This document shows, piece by piece, positions 53,036 through 64,000 of a stretch of 64,000 bases of DNA (position 1 is its first letter; every line of letters starts with the position of its first letter). The position numbers and the translations under genes are program-made. Below the pieces are notes generated by a model. That model saw nothing but the letters and a program-made list of their open reading frames with translations, was not told the origin of the DNA and did no database searches. The DNA is from Aplidium turbinatum (lineage: Eukaryota > Chordata > Ascidiacea > Aplousobranchia > Polyclinidae), in NCBI GenBank assembly GCA_918807975.1, contig OU964919.1, forward strand, positions 37,207,824 to 37,271,823. The letters are read 5' to 3'.

Positions 53036-54077
53036 CTCGACAACTACAGTCTGAGGGCACATGGTTTTTAACCATGTAATTGTCAAAGTACTGACTGTAT
53101 AACTCCATAGTGTTACACAACGTTGCAATCAGCATTATTTGCAGCCTGTCATAGCATACCAGTAGCCTATTATGCTGCATGTTACTTAGTAATTAGATAC
53201 TAGGTAGTTGTGTGTTATTAATTGCCATTTTACCTTACCATTTCACTATTATTGCAAGCGTTAAAATAAATGTAGGCCTCCATAAATTTTGCGCTATTGT
53301 GGTTTTGTTGTTAAGTAGTGGATGTCTGGACTCTAAGCATTGTGCTTTGTGTTTATCTTTCTGTGTTACGTTTTTACTGACTATGTTTAGTGTGTAAAGA
53401 TCCAATTTTTTGTTTTTGAGTCCAAGTTCCGTACAAACATAGCTGAGATTTGGATCTTCAAAGACCAAAACTTTTTCAATAAACAAAAACGATTAGTTAA
53501 TGAATGTAGCCTACTTTTGATTCTTCAAATGCTGTAGTAATTTCATCTCAATAGGCATTTTCTTTACATGGATCCTTTTTTATAATGCATAAAACCTCAT
53601 ATTTTTAGGCATTTTTCATAAATTGTTGAACATATACAATTGACACATGGTCTGTATGATTGTAAATTAGTAAGTAAGTTCACCAGAAAGTGTTCGAAGT
53701 TCAATACTCCGTAACTGAGAAGAAATGTCTGAGTTTTGATGATCTAGAGAGGGTTTTACTATTGAAATTGTGAAAATTTACCTTTAACAACTTTAAACTT
53801 AATCTGCACGTCCAAATTTTATCAAAACTTATTGAAATTTCTCACACATGCTTTTTTTACTAAGTGTCACATATAAAAAAAAGTTCAGGTGTATCGGACT
53901 CAATTTTAATTTTTGAGGGGCGCCTGTGGCACCCTACTGCATATAGTGTTGGATGGAATACACTTTACAAACGAATAAGCTTTTCACTTCAACAAAATCA
54001 CTCTGTAAATTTTGCTGACTGCAAGGACTTGACCAAGATGCTTTCTTGGTCAGAGGATTCCCACGATCACTCAATCT

Positions 54078-54256
54078 AGAATTTATACAGGAACGAAAAG
54101 CAGCAAACTAACCATCCATTCTCACCTTGCAATATGTTCTTTCTCCAACTTATTGCAAGGTGAGGTGGATAGTTAGCGAATTTCAGGGATGGCTACTTGA
54201 TTAAAGCCCTTCGCTATTTTCATTAATTTGCTGCTTTTTGTTCATGTATAATTTCT
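54078..54256. mobile_element. Foldback MITE (about 180 bp)
   Basis: The outer arms AATTTATACAGGAACGAAAA and TTTTTGTTCATGTATAATTT, and inner arms CTAACCATCCATTCTCACCTT and AAGGTGAGGTGGATAGTTAG, form a hairpin. ATGTTCTTTCTCCAACTT occurs in the loop and again just outside (54265-54285), suggesting local duplication. Confidence 0.6.
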
Positions 54257-54299
54257 ATGTGCTTATAGTTATGTTCTTTCTCCAACTTTACTTTAAAAA

Positions 54300-57200
54300 G
54301 TGATGTTTTTATACTTTTTCAAACAATGGTTAGGCTACATCAACCTGTAAGTTATTTTAAAAAATTTAAAAGTTTTAAACATTCATGAAAAAATTATCGA
54401 ATAAACACCAACTGTTAATTTCAGTTAAAGCAGACATATCGTTGCACGCGAGAGAAAATAATGTACGGGTGTAATGTTTACTATTATCGTATTCAATGAA
54501 TTCTAATGACAGTTGATTTTCCAAAAATCATAGTGTGATAAAATTTGCATTTTCTCACCAGCTGTGTTAGCAAAGAATTGGCTACTGTCAAAACAAACGA
54601 AGACATTGAAAAAAAATTAATATTTAAAAACTATTTTCCAAACGACAATCGAAAAGTTGTGCTGCATTGCCTTTCAGCTTGTAGCCTATTTACATATCAG
54701 TTTATCAAATTCTGGGGAATTCCGAAATGCCAATGTAAATTTAAATGTATCATAAACAAAAAGGTTGATATAATTCAATCTTCAAGCGAAAAGAAATTCA
54801 AGTAGTCTATTGCCTAGTAAACTACAGAGAATGTTTTGAAGTATTTTTCAATGATCATGGAGTGTTTATTTTAAAAACAAGATGTTGAAAAACTTTTTGC
54901 AATAATACAATGAAAATAGTCTGCAACGACAACTCGTGCATGATCCAAAAATGCGCATATAGAAATTTTATCGATTTGTTGCTCCGTTATCATGTCAGTT
55001 GATCAGTTCATACAAAAATAGATGTTGTTCTTCGCATTAACAGTCTGCGCGTTAAACTTTGTCTTGCTTTTGAAAACACGTGAAGCTTTTCTTGCAAAAA
55101 TTATAGGCCTAGACCTACCAGCTTGACCCATATTGTAAATAGGCTATAGGCCTACCGGCTTTTCAGTGAGTTTTTTCATTTTGCTTTTTCTTACGATTAT
55201 TAGGTAGATTAAGTAGAAGTGTGAGACATTTTATGTGACATTTGGCTACACGATGCAAAAAATGAAATTCAACGATTTTAAATTTTAGTTTTATCTTTTG
55301 TTTTTCTAAAGAAATGCACCTAGCATCATATTCATGCACAAAAGAGCCTTGCTAAATGAATACAGCGATTTTAAAAGAAAGAATAAACTAGGCCTACTTT
55401 TGATGACTTTTGAAGCCAATGAAACACATTAGGCTGCATCAGATGCATCATGCTACAGTTGTAGATCCAAAACGTAGCTATCTTCAAATTACAAATTTTT
55501 AAGTGTTGTTTTCACGCCGAAAATCACTTGAAAGTTTTTCTTTTTGTAAAATAAGCGTAATTAGCAACTTCACGCTAAAGAATAAACGCTAAGTTCACAT
55601 CTTATTTCCATTTAAAATGCCTTGAAGCTTGAAGGTAGCCTATATATAAGCTGGCACCAAATTGGACAAAGCATCTCGTGCACGTCAAAGGATGTGGGGA
55701 AACTTTTTTAAAAATACTTTGCTGTTGCATGACTTTAGCAACAAAGCCACTGATTGATCTTAAACATTTTAGCTGATGCAATCTAAAAGATCTTTTTAAG
55801 ACATTTGAGGATCAAATGTCGGACATGATTGCACGTCAGATGCGTGTTTCATGCACGTATCATTACGTGGTATATATGATATTACAAAGTATTGTATGTA
55901 CTTCTTTGACAACAGTCAAACGGCCGTGTACAGTATGCCTCGGATCTGTAGACTTGTTGACCAGAAAGATTTGTCACCGTTGATCATGGTTACTTTCTAT
56001 GGTAGCTCGTAAAAAACATTGAAACAATAGTTTTGTTAACTCTATCTTACTGTAATACGAGCTGTTTTCGTACGCGGAAAGCACGTCACGGGCTATCTTA
56101 GCCCGGGCTAATTAATCGCTAGTAACGGGAGCTATGAAAATCACAGAGCCAAAATATTTTACAAGATAATAGCCATGTGTATTGTGTGTATTGAAATTAA
56201 ATTTTTACCCAACAAATTTATTGAAATAAATTGTTTGAGATGAAAAAATGTCTGAAAGTTGGTTTTTATTCTAATTTCCCGAAAATAGCTTCAAAATTAA
56301 GATTTTTGAATTATAACATAAAGTAATGCTAAACTAAACAAAAAATACTTTTGCTCATAAGTATAAGCCATTTTTAGGCGTTTTTGCGTTTCAAAGTAAT
56401 GGCACTAACATTTATATTGCACTAACATTAACATAATTATGTATAACTATAACATGGCACGAAAATGTCTAGCCACCTGAGACGAAATGCTTATTGTGAA
56501 AGGCAGGAAAGTAGAAAAATGACCAGATTAGGTTTAGAACATTTCAAAGAATAAAAACTAAACTTCAAGAAATTTCACATTTCTAGCATATTTCCTACTG
56601 TGAAATATTTCATTACTAGAGTGGGGCGTCCTCATAAAGCCCCGTGTCGCTACAGATAGAGTTAAATGTTGTACATTAGTTTTGAAATTGAACATTTGAA
56701 AGAACTGATCTCAAGCCTGCAAGCTTGAAAATTGAACAGCCAAGTTGCTGTATTTGAATAAGATGCGTTTACTGAAAAAGCCATACCTTTACGGTGGCGA
56801 AAGCTTCATCATTCAATTATTCCAGTTTTCGGATAATATGGCTGATTTATGTAATTATATTAAATAAAAATAGCCTAATGAAAGAAAAATTAGTTAATTG
56901 TTACTCATAAATCTTGATACCCACAATATTCTGAAAATACGCATTGCTTCAACTCAAAACGTAGCGTCGGCAAGAAAAAGATTGAATGTTTTTTTTATTG
57001 TGACTTGACCTGTAGTAAGTTCATAACATAAAAATAGTTAGACTGCGTCAAGAAACACAAGTTAAAAACGGTGAAATACATAGACGCAAACAGTAGCTAA
57101 CGTAAAAGTTTAAAATTATTTTAAGTAAAAATAATAAACTTTCAGTAAAGATTATTTTTTTATTTGGGTCTGTTACGTCAAGATATTTTTTAAAACAAAT

Positions 57201-60200
57201 CCTTTAAATAACCAGACGACATACATATTATCTAAGCTGCAGCAAACAAAGTGACTCACGTTGACAATATCATTGTACGTGCATGACATGTTTTTTGTAA
57301 TTTTTTTATATTACACAACGTCGTTAGCGTTCCTTGGCATGGAGGTTTAACATATTTTTCAATTGGCTCAAATATGACGACACCAGGCAGTGGCTAGCCA
57401 ACGGATGCCCTGACACATAGCGACAACACGAGGGAAGAAGAAGAGAGAAGACACAAATATCTGTTTGCAGCTGGAGGCTGAATTTGGAAAAAAATTCTTT
57501 GGGTGTGGCTTCAAAGTAGTGCTTTTATAGCAAACCTTATCTTAGCCTAAGGCTTGTTTGTAGAATTGAGCCAAAAGCATTTTATCAATGGTCAGATCTA
57601 GTCAACCACCATCATTAACTGCGACAATTGACAAAGTTGCTTCGTTTATCATTAGAGACAACATTTTGTGAAAGGATTATTTTCTGACATTGGCTACATA
57701 AAAGACTCCAATCGAATGTTGATGCAAATCATATAGGCCTATATATATGCGAACGTTCGTGAGTTTGATTTCCTCACGTGTTAGATTTTCATGTAAATTG
57801 TAGACTATTATCTACATATCTCTAAAAAACTTTACAAAAAAGTTTGTAAATGATTGATGATTTTATAGGTCTTGGCAAGGGCTTATGTTTACAAAAGATC
57901 TATAATATATTTCGCTTGATAATTTTGTTGATTTTGCAGACTTTTGCAAACACCGGCTAACAATTTGAAAATTCCTAAAAGTCACATTTTACCCACATTG
58001 TCGCTGCTCGTGATGATAGGCTTATTTCTACAACTTGTGTCGTTTGAAGAGGGAGCTGTAAAAGACAAGAAAATGTTGTTTTTAGAAGGTTTCTGTCAGA
58101 CTTTTACTTTTTCGAAATCAAAATTTCTATAATTTTTATTGCATCGCCTGAAAAAGTTATTTTCCTTCCTTTCACACGTGAATGGCAGTGATTAGAAAAT
58201 TATGAGGAAATTTGATTTTTAAAAGTTTGCTTTTAGACTATTAACAACAAAGCAATACTTTATGTCGAAACTAAATACAATGCTCTACAAAAGGTATTTC
58301 GTGCAAAACCATACCAAAATCATAAATTTTTCTCAAAACGAAATATTGTTGCTCTGAACAGTCATGAGCCCAAATAGCCTAAATGTTTCGAAATGGTTTT
58401 GACTTAACATGGCGACGACATTACTCTTCCTTCGATACGAATTGTAGACACAGAACTTGGATTTAAACGAAACAAAATATTTCGACATAGGCTATTTTTG
58501 TTTCGAACAACCCTAGAATGCACAAAAGTTTATATTTGCAGCATCGATGGTGCCAGTTTGGACTTTTTATTTTTCATGCTGTTTCCGTGTTCGATTTAGT
58601 GTTCGTATTAATGTAAAAACACAAGAAACATTAAACTATTCAGTCAAATGTTTGCGAAAGCAATAAAGATATTTGTGATTTATTTTATCAATTTTAAAGC
58701 TTTTAGGTAATTGAAAGCTTGCATTAGTTGTCTAATAAGTTAATAACAAATTATGTCTTTTCTTGTTGAAATGTAGAAAACTTGCATCATAAACCAATGG
58801 AATGCGAAAGTGCAATTTTGGAAAGGAAAAGCCCTTCAAAAAAGTTTTGTTTTCAAATTTCGGTTTTGCAATAGGCTACCAGCTTCATTTTGAATTCTGA
58901 AACATGGCACGCTTGTAATCACGAACTTGGCTAAGATAATGCTACTGCTGTCAAAACGCACACTCATGCTTGTTCTACGTCTATAGGTTTATTTACAAAC
59001 TGCCAAACGCTCAATTGATCGTTGGGTGATGCATTTGTAAACTTGCTTGGTCTTTCTGTTTGTAACACGGCCTCACATTTACGCAACTCGAAAAGACTTA
59101 TTCTTTGCATTGAATAGGAGACTTCACATGCTGATATGTAATTTGTTGGAGTTTTGCCAAAACATTGTATAGACTATAGGCCTACCGATAAATGTTTTTG
59201 CGAGATTAAAAGTTTTAGTTTTAGGCTGCCAGTAAATTTGAGCTGCAAATCATTCAAAAGATTCGTATACAGGTCAGTGGTTTTTAATCGGTGGACGATA
59301 GCCCAGTGGTAGGCCATGGCGCTACTTCTAATGGGTCACAAACCTCGACAGAAAGAAAGCAATGAAACTTGATTGGAATGCAACAGTTAGAATCTTGAAA
59401 CTTAAATTATGTCATAACTTACATTAGGCCTATACAATTATGGTAGACACAACTTACATTATGCCAGACACACGTTTGTACCAGCTAAGATTCAACTGCT
59501 CAACTCACTCAACAGGTTTCGTTTTAGTGACGTCACTATAAACGAACGATAGCTAACATTTTTCTAAAAAAAGGAAAACAGAAGAAAATCAAATGCCTCT
59601 CACTTTGAGAAAATCTGGCGTAGCCGATACGTCACTACAAGCCTTGATATGTCTCGTGTTGGTGGAGCAAGAATTTTTTAGCCTTTTCTGCACTGATTGG
59701 ACGCACTGACGAGCCGTTTCTCATGCAATAATGACAAAGCAAAGAAAATATGACAAACTGATTTTTGGGTGGAAATGGCAAGACTTTTTGCTATTTTCAA
59801 AACGTGTAAGCTGAAACCTAAAAAAATTCTTGGAAATGCAGAGGATGGTTATTGACGATAGCCATTAGATCAGTAGTTTACGTCACTGATTTGAATTGAC
59901 AAAAGATGAAAATCCAATAATATAATCAATATTTTGCAGCTATATTGGCTTGTGAGTCTTTAAAGTAAAGATTCTGTTTTTCACTGCTATAATGTAGGCC
60001 TGATATATAAACAAATAAGCTTAAACTAGCCTACTGACAATATTTTTTAATTACGTACAAGATTTCATTGTTACAAAAACTTTGCAATGCATAGACTACA
60101 TTAGGAATGACACACATTCCTCTTATTTTATATACAAATGAAGCAAAAGATTAAAATACAAAATGCAGTAAAGGCTATACAAACAAATTCGACTGAACCA

Positions 60201-61806
60201 TTTCTCCATCATTTCTTGCTTCTGAAAAGTTTAACAAATTTGACCTTCTTTTGATTGCGTTTTGAGTATTTTTAGACGTAATAACAATGTTTTTGACACA
60301 ATTTGACCAAATTCATCAATTTAAAACTAGATTCTCATGGAAGTTTGAGTGACAAGTTTTGGTTTTAAACCGAAGGCATTATTTTTTTTTCACTACCGCA
60401 AAAGAATTTTAAAAATTTATTTGTTGAAGGTTTTCCACTGCTAAAACCAGCATGTGTTCCCAATGTCTCCGGTTAGGTTCATCAAACAGAATTGTGCGAG
60501 CAAGAAAGTTGTAGAAAATTCAAATAATTTTTTTTGGATTTGGGAAGAGGCACGTGATTAAGCACCCCACTAGATCCGCTACTTAATGTAATGTAGTGCT
60601 CGTTTCGAACTTTGTCAAAATATTCGAGGCCATTCCAAGTAGTGCAATATATCCAGTAAGAGCTTGTGAAAAACTATCTTTACTGATTCAATCTGTCATC
60701 AGACAGGTGATTAATCTTTTTCTTTAGCATTTACAAGTCTTCTGTTACAATGAGCTCCCCAGCTCTCAAAGATTTCCCATGGCCATGATTTCCCGTTTTG
60801 GGTATAAATATGTGATTTTTTGCTGAGCTTATGGCTGAAGGTGACCGCTGAATATACTTTCAATTGATTCTTTGAAAAACAAAGTTTTTAAAGAATTTGA
60901 TCACAAAATTTATTTTTAAATAAGATGCAGTTTGTTCGCTTTTTGCTGTAAACTTAGCTTACTTCCCATAATTGCGCCAGTAGGCTTAATGAAAGATATT
61001 AATGTTGGGTCAACTATTCAAGAATATAATATATGTGAAAAAATGACAAAATCAAAATTATTTACATACAATACAACGCGACTAGCATAATTCATAATTT
61101 AGTACCGATCACTTCAACTTGGCTTTATGTCTGGTTGTCGAGTTGTTCCCGAAAATAAAATAATTAAAGGGAACTGACACTGTTGGCACTGCCAAAAAAA
61201 ATGTTGCAACATTTAAATTCAAGCTCAAATCCTCATTTGTCATGCTATATAATTATACTGTAAGCAATCCTTAACTAATGCTCCAAATACAATTCAAAGA
61301 AAAGCCTTTACCCCAAAACAACACATTTAAAAAAAAAGAAGTTGTAAGCCCAATAGACTAACCTGGTAGCGGTCAATTAGACTAGAGCTTTATTCTATTT
61401 TTAGAACGAAGAAAGACGTTGAATATATCAGACATGCAAAAACATGCTTTACAAAGTGAATAATTATATAGATAGGAAATGCAATAAAATAGGTTTTAGT
61501 CTGTTAAAGCAGTCATGATTTGCGTCATGAAGATAGTGCCTGGTCATCTAATCACAAACACGACTTTTCAATCTGTCAGATGGATAAAGGTGGGTATGTG
61601 TTCTTCTTCCTCTTTTACTTGCGAATAATGAAAGGTTTCTTTTCAACGAAATAAGTATAGTTTCATTATTGTGTAATAGCCTTTCGAAATACCGTAGGCG
61701 TACTAACACCGAAGGCAAGAAAGGGTCCAAGTCCAACACGACATCCTGCTGCAATGGCACATGTGCATAACACGCTGCAGGTGGACAAATCAAACCATTA
61801 ACCATG
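54300..61806. other. Large gene-poor stretch (7.5 kb)
   Basis: No domain-bearing frame or clear exon is seen on either strand. A CAGTGGTTTTTAATCGGTGG motif at 59277 resembles a hAT end but has no matching partner. TAGGCCTA and TAGCCTA occur often (for example 55092, 57738, 59176). It could hold introns or regulatory DNA of flanking genes, but nothing here shows it. Confidence 0.5.
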
Positions 61807-61995
61807 GACTTCTAAATAGTAGTATCTGGACTGGAAACTAAGTGGGCAACATGAGGCCAAACAGTTGGTACAACAGTTGGCCAACAGTGGACCAACAGGG
61901 TTAGTTACTTGGCTGTTGGCCCACTGTTGGCCAACTGTTGTACCAACTGTTTGGCCTACTGTTGCCTCCAGTCCAGATACTACTATTTAGAAGTC
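61807..61995. mobile_element. Near-perfect palindromic MITE (189 bp)
   Basis: GACTTCTAAATAGTAGTATC, CTGGACTGGA, then GGCCAAACAGTTGGTACAAC, AGTTGGCCAACAGTGG are mirrored in order by the right half ending GATACTACTATTTAGAAGTC. The loop is about CAGGGTTAGTTACTTGG. Arms of about 85 bp. Flanks CCATG and TATGC do not give a clear duplication. Confidence 0.85.
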
Positions 61996-62807
61996 TATGC
62001 ATTAACATTTCGACATTGCGTTCAGTCTTTTGCAAGAAATTAGTTTCGGCGACGTTTTCTTGGATTGGAACAGGGATTACAGGAAGCACAGGATGTGAAA
62101 CTACTCCTCAGAGCAGATTGTTAAATAATAGTGTTGCCAGTGTTTTTACAGCAAAAATGTTCCTTAGCTCAAAGAAATTCTTGCCCTTTTCAAAAGTGAA
62201 TTAATGCATCTAATTAATTTTAAAATTTGCAAACAGCGAAACTCCAAAAAAGCTTACAATATTACTTTATCAAATCATCAATGTAAAAGTGCTAGAAATA
62301 TTAAGCTGTTCAAAGCAATTAGGCTACAACTCGAAAAAATATAAATTTAACAAAGAAGCTACTGCGTGAAACATCATCAGTATATCAAAGTGTAGCGTTA
62401 ATGAATGAGTCCAGCTGTCCAGGTAGTAATTGTAGGCTACCATTTATTACATTTGTAATTTATTTTTAAGTTGTTATTTTTACAGGTAGCTATATGATTG
62501 GTTTAAACTTAGCAACACAATTAGCCTACTATGATAAGTTGTTTTTGTATCCATGCTTACATAGCTTTCACCTGACTGATTTGTTGAGAATAGATTATTT
62601 TAGATTAAATAGTAGTCTACAGTTTCTGCAAATTTTATCTGGGTTAGACCAGAAATCGTTGATTGATTTTTGAGCTTTGTGATTAAAAAAAAAGCTTTTT
62701 GTCTGCAACGCTTAGTATAATGAGAACCTTATTTTCACATCCTCGATGCTGGGATTCAAGTATGGGACTCACCTTTCTACATTTACACTACTCTTAGAAC
62801 CAAGATG
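61996..62807. other. No recognisable gene
   Basis: The open frame continuing from the palindrome to about 62204 has no domain. The rest is A/T-rich. Confidence 0.5.
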
Positions 62808-62815
62808 GTGTAGCC

Positions 62816-63163
62816 CAGGGTTACTCAACTAATGTTAACAAAGGTCCAGTTTGACAAGTTGAATATTTTTAGCGGTCCGGTGAATAAGTTATTTCATGAA
62901 AGTTAAGCTATCTGTACCAAACCACTTTTTTAGGTAAAATGTAACTCGAATCGGATTTCTGAGAAAGTGTTGGGGAGTCAAAGTCCCCCCAGCAACTAGG
63001 ATGATCACAGATTCACAGTAAAAATTGCTTCCGCTTAGTAGAAATCTGTTTAAAGAAGTCCTGAAAACGTGGCAATGAGGTTATTCTTCCAAAATCTCAA
63101 GGTCCACCATCAACACCCAGAAGGTCCGGATTCAGACCGTGGTCCGCCAGTTGAGTAGCCCTA
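62816..63163. mobile_element. hAT-type MITE (348 bp) with perfect 8-bp duplication
   Basis: The ends CAGGGTTACTCAACTAATG and, inverse, TAGGGCTACTCAACTGG match. GGTCC(A/G) repeats lie inside both ends. GTGTAGCC flanks both sides (62808-62815, 63164-63171). Typical Charlie-like hAT MITE layout. Confidence 0.9.
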
Positions 63164-63171
63164 GTGTAGCC

Positions 63172-64000
63172 TAATTTGCGCTTCCCGGAACGTTCTTGAT
63201 TTCTCTGGGTTGACACACATCAAAAGTATTTTGTTGCGTGTTTACATAGGCTATGTAAAAGTCTCATAGCTTCTTGCTTACTATAGCAAGAAGAAAGAAA
63301 ACTGAGCAAACTTACTAACAACATAAAGAAACTCTAAAAACGCAGTCAAGGGCCTAGAAATAGGCCTAACTTTCTATGCTATCAGGGTCAAGCAGAAAAT
63401 AAAAAGAAATAAATACGTAAACCGACAAAAAGATGCAAAAACACAAAGTATTTGTTGTTTGCCGAACTTTGGAAGAGAAACCTTTTATTTATAACCTGTC
63501 TACTCAATCACATCAACATTATTCTGTATGCCTAGCCTATCTTGTCGTTCAAAACAATAAATAACGTAATGGGCTATGCCAAACAAGACAGTACGAAACA
63601 AATTTTAAGTTGAAGGTGTCATCCATAACTTTAATGGCAACTTTTAGTTATTGCAATGCAGACACTTGGCAGTTTACCAAGTGGAGTTGTGACGCTCATA
63701 TGAGTCTGCATAGCCATAGCAACATCATTTGATTAAACCAATAATTGAATAAGAAAAACCGTTCCATCAATCAAACAAACTTCTAACGAAGCACAACCAA
63801 AACTCCAAATAAAGCGCAAACATTTTGCGGCTTCACATTGCATCACGTTTTGAACGTTTTTTGAAAGCAGACGAAAGCCAATGGAATTGATTGTAACCTA
63901 ACCATTGCATTCACAACGTCAGTATAGCCTACGAAAAGTTGAACGTTGTATAAGTTACAATAAATAGTTTATTTTCTGTATTTATCTTCATGTGGCCAGA
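63172..64000. other. No recognisable gene
   Basis: A/T-rich sequence running off the window edge. No feature that I can support. Confidence 0.5.

Larger units (their letters stand above)
51383..53936 (+). mobile_element. hAT-type transposon (2.55 kb)
   Basis: The termini TAGGGTGCCACAGGCGCC and its exact inverse are flanked by CTGCATAT on both sides (51375-51382, 53937-53944). Subterminal regions continue to match (AAGTTCAGGTG, GTGTCACA). The TAGGG start and 8-bp duplication fit hAT. It holds a decayed transposase and a nested MITE at 51973-52293. Confidence 0.88.

Noticed and set aside
59277-59900. hAT element
   Set aside because: CAGTGGTTTTTAATCGGTGG looks like a hAT end, but the right end is not an inverse match and no 8-bp duplication is seen.
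61690-61785. Short plus-strand Cys-containing reading frame
   Set aside because: Only about 24 codons with a weak acceptor, no signal peptide and an overlapping antisense frame. Likely chance.

Overview
This window looks like repeat-rich, AT-rich animal nuclear DNA. The evidence is GT-AG split genes, tRNA-derived SINEs, two LINE families, a BEL/Pao LTR fossil, and hAT, pogo, foldback/MULE and other DNA transposons. No bacterial operon, rRNA gene or CRISPR array is visible. The species cannot be fixed from sequence alone. A marine invertebrate, perhaps a tunicate or another deuterostome, is a guess.

1-10.5 kb holds three SINE copies, a solo-LTR-like fossil with a tRNA-Pro primer site, a decayed endonuclease/RT LINE (3.9-6.5 kb), an inverted-repeat element containing a hAT MITE (6.5-7.6 kb), and a 2.07 kb hAT transposon (8414-10483) whose transposase remnant was hit by a SINE.

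10.8-33.4 kb is one minus-strand BEL/Pao fossil (gag about 33.4-31.0 kb, protease about 22 kb, RT to integrase 14.8-10.8 kb). It is split by a 422 bp MITE and by two large sister DNA elements: A (14808-21929) and B (22367-31034). Both sisters have CCC-starting terminal inverted repeats, 2-bp target duplications (TT and AA) and subterminal arrays of ACGTG-type palindromes. Each carries a gene of what I recognise as the DUF4806-type family. In element A this gene reads as nine exons with consistent splice phases and no stop (387 codons); in B it is decayed. This is the best candidate for an undescribed system. A, B and their introns are further loaded with MITEs, a pogo derivative, a foldback MULE and a chimeric internal duplication.

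34.2-38.6 kb is a split DDE transposase gene with an apparent Tudor-knot/chromo-barrel N-terminus and a 45-bp (15-residue) acidic tandem repeat. A young, 5'-truncated RTE-type LINE with an uninterrupted 508-codon frame has landed inside that repeat. 38.7-41.1 kb has two hAT derivatives with perfect 8-bp duplications.

41.1-64 kb is gene-poor. It holds one partial gene for a small secreted Thr-rich protein (44793-45832, minus), a 2.55 kb hAT transposon (51383-53936) containing a nested MITE, several foldback elements and a hAT MITE near 63 kb. The rest shows nothing I can call.

Scattered throughout are TAGGCCTA, TAGCCTA and TAGGCTA. Comparing the two arms of the foldback MULE shows a plain TA in one arm and TAGCCTA in the other. 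This suggests that the motif arises as 5-6 bp insertions at TA, perhaps transposon excision footprints.
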